From contig JAHLJS010000006.1 of assembly GCA_038502445.1 (NCBI GenBank), forward strand, positions 4,936,553 through 5,000,552: 64,000 bases of DNA, read 5' to 3'. Shown piece after piece: positions 55,874 through 64,000 of this stretch. Source of the stretch: Eremochloa ophiuroides. Lineage: Eukaryota; Streptophyta; Magnoliopsida; Poales; Poaceae. The translations under genes and the position numbers were made by a program. The notes beneath the pieces are model-generated. The model had not been told where the DNA came from, ran no database searches, and was given only the letters and a program-made list of their open reading frames with translations. Each line of letters starts with the position of its first letter. Position 1 is the stretch's first letter.

Positions 55874-55890
55874 AGACCCCCAAGCTTAAC
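55874..55890 (-). other. polypurine tract of the second Athila-like element
   Basis: The minus strand reads TTAAGCTTGGGGGTCT against the 3' LTR start TGTTGGTGG. This is nearly the same tract as in the first Athila-like element. Confidence 0.7.
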
Positions 55891-57334
55891 CTTTGCTCGT
55901 CCCGAGCAAATAGCTAAGTATGGTTGTTGATCAGGAGTTGCTACAATACCGATATAATTCATAAGTGTCATACCTATAACATAGCATTCATTCGTAATTT
56001 AAATAAGTTGACATTCTATCCACTCTTTATCCTTGATTTCTTATGGGGCTTGTAGTTTCTCCAATTTCTTGGGCGGTTGTAAGATAGAATGATTATAATA
56101 GACTCACCAATCATTCATTCTTTGATAGACCTTTGATCCGGAGGTTTTATGAATTTTTGCAAAATAAACCAAGTTCCTCAAATGATTCTCTCAATCGCTC
56201 AATGTGTATGGTTTACCTTACCAAAGGCATTGTAGCGTTGCCTTTTCATCCTACTACTAAGGCTGAGAGTGGAGTTTTGGGTAGGTATGAAGGTGGGCGT
56301 ACTTACATTACTTATATTGCTGAGTCAAAGACCGGACCATAAGGAGATACAAGTCATATACCTTGATTGAGATGTGCAAGTGTGTGGAATATGAGTATGG
56401 TAAAAACATATCTCTAAACTTTTGGCACTCCATGCATCATGACTCTCTCTTATTGGATGGAATAAAACTTTTTGGAGGAATATGGGCCATAGAAATATCA
56501 TCATTTTTTTTGAACGGGTATTTGTATTTTCTTTCCCGTTTGTTTTCTCATGCCCCTTTGGCTCCCTTTTCTTTTAGCATAGCCCATATTTTGATTTGAC
56601 ATATGAAAACTTTTGGATGGAGAGACGTCATGATGGCGAACAAGGAGTGAAAACTTTTTGCATGCACGGCTCTCAAAGTGAGGGTCGGCATTTTTATTTG
56701 GTGTATGAAAGGTGCATGTTGTGCGCAACTCTCAGGATGAGAGTCGACTTTATTTAGTGGGTATACGTGAATCTCAATCATGGGTGTATGATCATAATCT
56801 CACTAGGTCTCAGCATTTTGACTCAACTCAAAGTTCCGTAAGTAGCAAATGACTAAGTGTTTGTAAAGGTAGAGTATGTCATATGGCCTTGGTAGGTATT
56901 TTATAATCATTGGGGAACTTTTTTGATTTTTGAATTTTTGAAAAGAAATCTCCGGATGTCAAGTTTCTCTTAGAACAAAGTCATAGCAAAGTCTATTTCT
57001 ACCATCTCATATCTTGCAACAACTTAGAAAAGGATCTTGTAATTGCAACCCACAAGATTTCAAGTTCTCAGAATGAGATATTTTTAGCCAACAAACTTAA
57101 ATCTTGAGGAATACTAAGTTATAACTTAGGCACAAACGAATTATAGACAGAACAACTATTCATCATTTCAACAGAAGAGAAACTAACATATGTTAGCACA
57201 TATGGGAGTGGAATATTTTATTTATTATTTTTAACTAAGGAAATAAAATTGCAGAATTTAAAAGTGCGAGAATTAAAGTGCAAGAAATTTAAAGATACAT
57301 GTTACCTCTTGTTGATCTCCTCCCCCAAGCTAGT
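55891..57334 (-). other. non-coding 3' region of the second Athila-like element
   Basis: No coding region is supported. Two related phrases (GCACGGCTCTCAAAGTGAGGGTC near 56665 and GCGCAACTCTCAGGATGAGAGTC near 56720) suggest a short duplicated unit. Confidence 0.5.
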
Positions 57335-58882
57335 TCAAGGCCTAGGTCTCGGGAATTGTCCCATGGACCAAAGGTAGGCCATCTGTGCCTCATGCCGCCG
57401 CCGGTTCGCATCTTCGAGGTCCATGAACTGCTGCTGGTACTGCTCATGCCATTGGGTAGAAGTCTGGATGTGAGCATTGAGCGTACCTTGGATTTGTCTG
57501 TTTTGCAATTCTAGTCCTCCCATGCGTGTGTTGAGCATCTCTAGTGTGACCGGCTGTGGGTGTATCGGAGGTGGCATACCTTCAAAATCTGGAGAATGGT
57601 CGTGCTCGGGCTGCCTTGATCCCCCTGCCTCCTGCGAGTGTTGCCACCCTGACCCTCTAGCCGCATAAGGATGAGGAACATGTCCCATACCATATCCATA
57701 CCCAGGGATGAACCCAGGTGTAGATATGACCGGGGACCATTCCACCCTTGGTATTGTGGTGGGCATGGTCGGGTGTGGTGTAGGCTGCACAAGTTGCGCA
57801 GGCTCTTCCTCCTGTACTTCTCTCCTCCGTGATCTCCTGCGAGAAACAGAACTCCTGCGTGCTTCTTCCTTTTCGACAAGGTCAAAGGTGAGAGATGGGG
57901 ATTTATATAAAGCAAGATCCGGGTTAGGTAACGGAATCTCGTTTATATATCCTGGATAATAAAATACCAGGTTTGTTCCTGAGTCATCACGTTTTATGGT
58001 ATGACCTTGAGTAAAATAATACTCATCGATCATAATGCATGGAGTGGAGAGATAAACAATAGTGTTAGCACCATGAGGATCAACACTAGCAGCAAGACGT
58101 GTGATGAGTGAAGTGCACATAATTGGTGTGGAAGTTTTAAAAGAGTTTAACCAGTGCTTAACAATGTCATAGACAGGAGCAACTTTAATATTTTTAAGCA
58201 TGGCATAAAGCAACTTCAACTCAATATCATAAGCATGGTGAGTGTCATCTCTAGGAAAGAAAGAATTAGCAATCCATTTATACATAAACTTTAAAGAAGG
58301 ATGGTGGATGGTGTTGATATTGGGTTGGAATTTTCCAGTCACATTTTGTCCGGTTATCAAGTGCCAAAAAGCATGACGCTGATAACCCGAAAGAGTGAAA
58401 CCCAAATCAACAGAGCATCGCTCATGAAAACCCAAGTGTGTAGCAAAATCTTTCCAGTAAAGGCTATGTTCTTTCCCAAAGCAGGGAAAAGTAATATCAT
58501 AATCTACAATTTGTAAAGTGCCCAAGATTAGGATGGTCAAAAGACGAGATCCAAGTTCGTGCACGGGGGCAACTTGGCTCCAACCAACATTTTCGAAAAT
58601 GGTATTAAATTCAACGTTCATACCTGTCTGCTGGAGAAGGTGTGGGTCGAAGGCCGGTGTATGCAGGAATTCGCGTCCCTTCAAGAGGTTGTATGCTTGC
58701 ATTTCCTGCTCGCTCTCCAAGTCGATGAAGGGAGCGTCAGCCTCGTCGATGGCGTGGCCTCTTGGCGCCTCCTCTTCTTCATGCAGCGGGCTCTCCTCAC
58801 GTGTGGGGGGTACTTTGACTAGACTCCCCACGAGAGCGATGGCCTTTCCGGAACATGCCGAAAATCCGACCTCCGATCCCAC
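57335..58882 (-). CDS. Athila ORF-1-like retrotransposon protein
   Basis: An intact 515-residue frame starting MGSEVGFSACSGKAIALVGS. Residues ~60-340 form a globular region with LLKGREFLHTPAFDP, GTLQIVDYDITFPCFGKEHS, DLGFTLSGYQRHAFWHLITG and YDIELKLLYAMLKN. This resembles the plant transposon 'ORF-1' domain found in Athila elements and in many plant annotations as a 'putative plant transposon protein'. An Arg/Ser-rich basic patch near residues 345-365 (a possible nuclear signal) follows, then a Pro/Gln-rich tail and a short helical C-terminus. No transmembrane segment is seen, so it is not an envelope-like protein despite lying downstream of gag. Its role is unknown. The uninterrupted length suggests recent selection or recent insertion. 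Confidence 0.65.
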   Translation of the reverse strand: MGSEVGFSACSGKAIALVGSLVKVPPTREESPLHEEEEAPRGHAIDEADAPFIDLESEQEMQAYNLLKGREFLHTPAFDPHLLQQTGMNVEFNTIFENVGWSQVAPVHELGSRLLTILILGTLQIVDYDITFPCFGKEHSLYWKDFATHLGFHERCSVDLGFTLSGYQRHAFWHLITGQNVTGKFQPNINTIHHPSLKFMYKWIANSFFPRDDTHHAYDIELKLLYAMLKNIKVAPVYDIVKHWLNSFKTSTPIMCTSLITRLAASVDPHGANTIVYLSTPCIMIDEYYFTQGHTIKRDDSGTNLVFYYPGYINEIPLPNPDLALYKSPSLTFDLVEKEEARRSSVSRRRSRRREVQEEEPAQLVQPTPHPTMPTTIPRVEWSPVISTPGFIPGYGYGMGHVPHPYAARGSGWQHSQEAGGSRQPEHDHSPDFEGMPPPIHPQPVTLEMLNTRMGGLELQNRQIQGTLNAHIQTSTQWHEQYQQQFMDLEDANRRRHEAQMAYLWSMGQFPRPRP

Positions 58883-59193
58883 TCATGTTGAGGTTGGCAC
58901 AAGAACTTGACTTGTGATGGGAGTGGAAGAGGTTTGTGCAGGATTTCCTTGCACTTGAACTTTATGGAAAAATGCTTGGAGAATGGTGGAGCAAGAGAGT
59001 GATGGAGGGCAGTGAAAAATGTGAGAATGAGAGGGGTGAGGAGCTCCACCCGAATGCTCTGGTATTTATAGAGTTGATCGCAGGCGGGGGAGTGCTCCTT
59101 GCAATGGCTAGTAGCCGTTGGCAAAAGGACACGCCTTAGAGCCGTTGGCCAGGGGGCGGTCGCCCCTAGGACCGGCCGGTCCCCTGCTGGCAT

Positions 59194-59714
59194 CGGTTCT
59201 GCCCAGTCTTTTTTTTAGTTCCCTCAAACGGCTATTTCTGATGTGTAGCCGGTTACGAATGACTCCCATTTGAAATTTTGCTCCAATTTTTTATTTTTCA
59301 CAAGTTTTATTTGAAACTTTTTGATTTTTAAAAATTATTTAAAAATAATATTTAGACTCAACAAAATTTATTCTTTCTGAAAATTATTTTTATAGAATTT
59401 TTGGAGAAGAATTTATTTTGAACTAAAAATAAATTTTTATAAATCTAGGAAGAGGGAATCATTTCTTTTGATGCAAGAAAATAATTTTATTATTTATATA
59501 TATATATTTTTCTCAAAAGGATAAGATACGATACCTGAGTGGGGACACCCCCCAAGCTTGAATGATGGTGTGGGCCCGTTCAGATAATTATTATGCATAT
59601 ATATATGAATATATACATATATATTATTTTGATAACTACCTGATGACCTTCGGCAAGGGCTCGGGCTCAACGTTTATAGTCTGTTGGCCAGACTTCCCTT
59701 CCTTTATTGATCTG
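59194..59714 (-). other. AT-rich spacer between gag and ORF-1
   Basis: Very AT-rich (TTTATATATATATAT near 59490), with a purine-rich phrase CAAGCTTGGGGGGTGTCC on the minus strand near 59550 that mimics the polypurine tract. No coding sequence was recognised. Confidence 0.5.
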
Positions 59715-60912
59715 TAGCTGCATGAACCAACTCGGGAGAAGTCTCGGGTTGCCCCAGGATTTTTCCCGTATTGTCGACAGGAATAGAAGCAGTTATTTGT
59801 GCCATTTGTGTTTTTATCATTTTATTAAAACTTGCTTGATTTTGAATAGAAGAAGACAAAGTTTCAAGCTTGGCATTTATATTTTCAAATATTTTATCGT
59901 TGAAGGATAGCTTTTTGGTTAAATTTTCATTGATTTTAGCTTGTCCTAGAACGAGATCTTTTAAGGAAGGTTGGTTTGAATTGAAATTTGAATTGAAATT
60001 ATTACCTTGCGGGCGGTGTTGGTTGTTCCACCCGTTATTACCTTGCTATGGTTGGCGAAACCCGTTGTTGACATATGAAGCTTCTTCTTGGGTTTCGGTG
60101 CAGTTGTTCGCCGAGTGGCCAACGTTCCCACAGACTTCACACGTCATGTGTGAATCCATGACTTGGACGGTACTCATGGAAGGGTTGGTAGCACGATCGT
60201 CCAGCTTTTGCATCAGCAAGTCTAATTTTACAGCAAGCAAGTCCGTCTCCTTCACAGTATGCGTGCCTTTTTGTGTTTTTCTTCCTTCTCCCCAACTCTG
60301 ATTGGCCACCATCTTCTCAATGAGTGCAGTTGCATCCGCGATGGTGAGGGAGAGGAATGCACCTCCAGCTGCGGTATCTACGTGCCCCTTTGACATGGCC
60401 GTGAGGCCTTCATAAAAGTTTTGGAGCATGAGCCAATCTTCCATTCCATGATGAGGGCAGGCACAGATGTACTCTTGAAGCCTTTCCCATGCTTCGGGGA
60501 TAGATTCAAGGGAAGATTGCTGGAAGTTTGAGATCTTCCCCCTCAGAGCGCTGGTCTTGCTCATGGGGAAGAACTTGGAGAGGAATGCTGCGGAACACTT
60601 GTCCCAAGTGTTGACGGCTTCCTTATTTTGATAGAACCATTGTTTCGCTTTCCCCGTAAGGGAGAAAGGAAACAAGCGGAGCCTAATACTGTCTTGTGTG
60701 ACGTCTTTGATGACAATGGTGTCGCACAGCTCAAGGAAGTGTTGCGAATGAGCGTTTGCATTCTCGCTTGGCAAGCCATAGAACTGGCTTGCCTGCACCA
60801 TCGAGATAAGGCCTGTACGGATCTCGAAATTTCCATTTCCGATGTTGCCAGCGGGCCCAACGGGCACGTTGGCAACAGCGGGGATGGAGTAGTCACGGAG
60901 TGTCTTGGCCAT
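59715..60912 (-). pseudogene. Athila-type gag with CCHC knuckle, one in-frame stop
   Basis: It starts at 60912 (MAKTLRDYSIPAVANVPVGP). The gag domain spans residues ~40-230, with QASQFYGLPSENANAHSQHF, FPFSLTGKAKQWFYQNKE, FLSKFFPMSKTSALRGKI and CPHHGMEDWLMLQNFYEGL. The knuckle CEVCGNVGHSANNC lies near residue 264. A TAG at 60046-60048 stops it after NNGFRQP. The same frame continues for ~110 residues with an Asn/Gln-rich linker and a helix (ASFNKMIKTQMAQIAASIPV) that matches the tail of the other Athila-like gag. It is therefore full length apart from one nonsense codon. Confidence 0.9.
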
Positions 60913-61176
60913 GACGGTAGTAGCAGGATGGTGCGGGAACGAACGATTCGTCTGCCGACGGAGTAGCAGAAGAAGAAATGGTACGAGACCTTTTCTTCCT
61001 TAGGAGTGCTTCCGGATTGCTGATGAAATTGTTCGGCAGAGCAAAACCGCTCATACACTATCCTGTTTTCATTCCAATAAAAAGAGGAAGAAAACAGCGA
61101 AGTTAGCCTGTTTAAACTACGTCTACCAGTGCTTATTTTGTGATTAATGTTTATGCCAGCTTAGATGTTTTTGCCC

Positions 61177-61194
61177 TCCCGGGCAACGGCGCCA
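61177..61194 (-). other. primer-binding site of the second Athila-like element
   Basis: The minus strand reads TGGCGCCGTTGCCCGGGA, eight bases from the 5' LTR end. It is of the same tRNA-Asp type as in the first Athila-like element. Confidence 0.75.
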
Positions 61195-61202
61195 GAAATG
61201 CT

Positions 61203-63020
61203 TGTTGATATTTCTTAACATCGTTACAAAAGATAGACTAAAAGTCCATCCCAGGCAACGGCGCTAGAAATGCTTGTTGGCGTCTCTTAGTATTACTACT
61301 AAAGATAGACTATAAGTCCGTCCTTAATAATAATACTAAAAACGCAAGTTGGCATCCCCAACCACCATTAATCAGAAAGGTAACCCTTGGCCCTTAAAGG
61401 CGCCGGCCTAGATAGTGCAGTCTGGTAATAGCAGCTAAAAGTGTCGTATTGGCCTTCCTAACCGTCATTACTTACGATATGCAAAACTGTGACACGGCGC
61501 CGTGGTGTACACAAGAATTATAATCCTTAAGTAATGGTACTTAGGTACGCCAATCGATAGCTCAGTAAGAAATAAGATAACTCTGCAAGCGCACAGAACT
61601 ATCATTGTAGCATTTCAACCCGTGAGTAGGGTGTCGTATTTATAATTTTCCTGTAGGAGGGCAATATGCATCAAGCGTAGTGTAAACATGATCACTTATT
61701 GAGTGCAATGGTAGGCATAGAGTAAACAGGAATAAGACATAATTTCAAGATAGTGGACACACATATGGATCAACCTCAAGGATAAAAGAAAAATAAAGAA
61801 TAAATGAATATATCTAACTGAGCAGGCATTGATCATATATAATTATGCAAAGAACTATTAGCAAATCATCTAATTAGTAGTTCTAGTATCAGGACTAAGT
61901 CTGGGGTGATAGGGAGATCCCCGCAGCTGGTCTGCCAGCCGATAGAGACTTTACGAACTCCTACTCAATATCCGAACGTGGGGGAATGCTAGGGATGGAC
62001 AGGGCTGTCACCACCTGTCCACCTACGCCACTGCCCGTGGGATACCGACATATTCGCCGATCTCCGCATACCCAAGCTACATGCTTGCATACTTGGAAAC
62101 AACTCCTAACCCCCGCGGACCCCAACCCTTCGGATTGACAGGCTAGGTTAAGAGCAGCCATGACAGCACGACGAACCATCACCTCATTCCTAGTTCTTCC
62201 TCTATTCATACTAATTCGATGAACAATGAAGAACGATGATGAACAAGTCAAGAACATGATACATAAACTATATTCTAGCTCATATACTATGCTCATAACA
62301 AGATCATAACTAGACTCTAGTTCATATGCATAATCATATAAGTATGATACGAACTTGCTCATGGAAGAATACCGAATTGTATTCATACCAAGATGATTCC
62401 TTTTCTTTCAAGGAGACAAGCTCTCCTTGATAGCTCTTGCCTTGCTCACAAACTACTATAACTACTCTAAAGATACAAGTGAGAGGTGTGAGGTAGATGA
62501 CTCCAAATGATGTGTGTCTTGAAGGGGATGGAGCACCATCTATTTATAGTGAAACTATGACGGTTTCGGCGTTCTAAACATGGAAGCAGGTGAAACCGCC
62601 ATCAGAAAACTGCCTTGAGTACTGTGGCTGAAGATGAGCCCGGGAAGTGCCATCTGGGGGGCCGCTGCCCCCGGGGGCGGTTGGTCCCTGGGAGGCGGCA
62701 ACTGGCCACCGCCTTCGGGTGGTCGGTTGCTCCCTGGGCCTGGGCCTCTCTCTTGGTTGCGGATGGATCCAGTTACGCTTTGAAGGTGGGCTTCTTTAGT
62801 ATTCTTTGGTTGCGCATTTGTTGGATTCGTCATTTGACTTTGCGCTTTCTTATGTTGATGCGTATTTCCACTTGTTATGCCATAAAACCTGTAAAACATG
62901 AATGCTGGGGGTACAAGTGGAACTTGTTAGTAGTAAAGGCATATGTGCTAGAATATGATTATTAATCCTCTTTTTAGTCTAAGTTGGTGGTATAAAATTT
63001 ATCCATAAGGACCACCAACA
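61203..63020 (-). repeat. 5' LTR of the second Athila-like element
   Basis: 1,818 bases. Its inner edge holds a 72-base extension (61203-61274) containing GGCAACGGCGCTAG, the complement of a primer-binding site, before a second LTR-type start TGTTGGCGTCTC. Confidence 0.9.
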
Positions 63021-64000
63021 CTGTCTCTACCTAATTCCTCTGCTAGGTAGTTTATACACCCTATTGCGAAGCCGTTGAACCCATTATAGTCTCTCATAGT
63101 CGCCGGAGTGGTTCGGGACGGTCGTTTCCAGTCCTCGGCTCTGGCGGAGCGCCGCCGTAGCTCGTTTTCACGAGCTCAGCCACCCCCCGATGGTTTGTCC
63201 TCCCTTTCGGTTGTTGTTCTGACCATCCTACGTTTTGGAGATGTTCTTGAGCCTGTTTCTTCCTTGGTGCCTAGCATTCCCCAGAATGGAGCTCGTGTCC
63301 CCAGGGCGCGCCGCCGAGGCCATGGCGAACGTCCACGACCGGTCTCCACTCTATCTCTGCTCTAACCAGTGGATGCCAAAGCTTCACGGTGAGCTACTGG
63401 TTCCATTCCCGTTGGCCTTTTTAACTCTATCGGTCGTATCTGGCCGGAACGCCCCTCGCCGCGGTGTGCTGTGCTACCGATCCGCCACAGCCGTCTACTG
63501 GTCCACGCCCAAGCCCTAGGTCTTGCCTTAGTCGCCTAGATGGGTCCGCGTGGGTGTTGGGTACGAGAGGGTGTCTCCTTCGTCGCCGGTGTGGTCGCTG
63601 TTGGCGAGCCCGGGCGAGCAGCGTGCCGGCCACCGGTGCCCTGCTCCGCCGAAGCGTGAGGAAGGAGAGAGGGGAGCCGGCTGGGCCGCGGGGGCCGTGT
63701 TGGGCCAGACCGGCCGCGCGGGAGAGCGCGCAAAGGGAGTGCAAGAACGCATGGGCCGACCTGTCCTAGTTGGGCCGACTCAGGCCGGCTGTCGTTTTTA
63801 TTTTTCCTCAGGAATTAAGTGGTATTTTCCATTTTGTGAACAAATGAATAGTGCTATATATTGTTCTTTTTGTATGAATATTTCTGCTACTCCATAAATA
63901 ATAAAAATAATTACATAGACTCTTTTCAGTATGTAGTATTTAATAAAAATATTAAATAAGGGGATTAAGCACTTTCCTCAGGAAATAAAAATATGCCTTT
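63021..64000 (+). repeat. GC-rich LTR-like sequence, right part
   Basis: Resumes the sequence interrupted at 54084 and runs to the window edge. It changes from GC-rich (63100-63780, with GCCGCCGTAGCTCG and CACGAGCTCAGCC phrases like the promoter-downstream part of large gypsy LTRs) to AT-rich after 63790. Overlapping frames of 60-115 residues on both strands lack recognisable domains. Confidence 0.4.

Larger units (their letters stand above)
54085..63020 (-). mobile_element. second non-autonomous Athila-like element (gag plus ORF-1-like protein)
   Basis: The minus-strand order is 5' LTR 61203-63020, tRNA-Asp-type primer site, gag (60912-59715), spacer, a 515-residue ORF (58882-57335), spacer, purine tract, 3' LTR 54085-55873. 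LTR ends are TGTTGG...CACCAACA. TGTCT lies at 54080-54084 on the left and at 63022-63026 on the right, with one extra C before it. There is no protease, RT, RNase H or integrase anywhere in the 5.3-kb interior. The LTRs are roughly 94% alike over 190 bases by eye. It needs enzymes supplied by another element. Confidence 0.87.

Noticed and set aside
57335..58882. Host gene
   Set aside because: It lies between gag and the 3' LTR of a well-bounded retrotransposon on the same strand and resembles the Athila ORF-1 domain.
63108..63897. Proteins at the right edge
   Set aside because: Overlapping frames on both strands in GC-rich repeat DNA without domain similarity.
1..64000. tRNA, rRNA or organelle-derived sequence
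   Set aside because: Only tRNA-complementary primer sites of retrotransposons were seen; no cloverleaf or rRNA segments were recognised by reading.

Overview
This window is nuclear DNA from a grass. The best guess is a panicoid or andropogonoid grass such as Sorghum, Saccharum or Miscanthus. The evidence is the density of plant Ty3/gypsy and Ty1/copia LTR retrotransposons, the short GGCC...GTTTA MITEs typical of these genomes, and two decayed plant-type genes (a DUF4220/DUF594 membrane protein and a piece of an auxilin-related gene). I found no intact host gene, no rRNA or tRNA gene, no CRISPR array and no bacterial signal. Most long open frames here are decayed transposon proteins or chance frames in GC-rich repeats.

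Layout. 1-7887: most of a minus-strand Ty3/gypsy element of the Tat lineage (gag, protease, RT/RNase H, second RNase H, integrase; many stops), with its 5' LTR at 6292-7887 and its 3' LTR off the left edge. 8302-11153: a solo gypsy-type LTR with an exact CCAAA target duplication. 11.2-17.9 kb: old low-complexity DNA with a candidate copia LTR and an auxilin-related gene fragment. 17936-19888: a compact copia-type element that carries gag only (TR-GAG type), with LTRs, primer-binding site, polypurine tract and ATCTC target duplication. 20100-22100: a minus-strand DUF4220/DUF594 pseudogene. 22.7-31.3 kb: DNA transposon remnants, namely a long-inverted-repeat foldback element, two 221-bp MITEs in opposite orientation, and three hAT-like elements (two with 8-bp target duplications), plus a compound (TG)(TA)(CA) microsatellite. 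32.4-37.9 kb: copia-type solo or remnant LTRs, one split by another LTR, and a truncated TGTAACACCC-type LTR.

37.8-64 kb is a nested stack. An Athila-like gypsy element (37864-53811, plus strand) has gag and two tandem protease-like domains but no reverse transcriptase or integrase. Its 5' LTR holds a 7-kb minus-strand Tat-type deletion derivative (38455-45469, TGTCT duplication); the same element's other LTR preserves the uninterrupted site near 52.83 kb. One LTR of that derivative contains a diverged related LTR with an 11-copy hairpin-forming ~60-bp array. The Athila-like 3' LTR is cut at 53812 by a GC-rich LTR-like sequence. That sequence is itself split by a second Athila-like element on the minus strand (54085-63020), which has gag and an ORF-1-like protein, again without pol.

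How the pieces relate. Four LTR elements here (17936-19888, 38455-45469, 37864-53811, 54085-63020) lack their own polymerase. They must have been moved by enzymes encoded elsewhere, while several kept gag. The window is a record of non-autonomous retrotransposition, nesting and LTR-LTR recombination rather than a working gene cluster. Family names rest on motif recognition without database searches. Percentages of LTR similarity are eye estimates over short aligned stretches.
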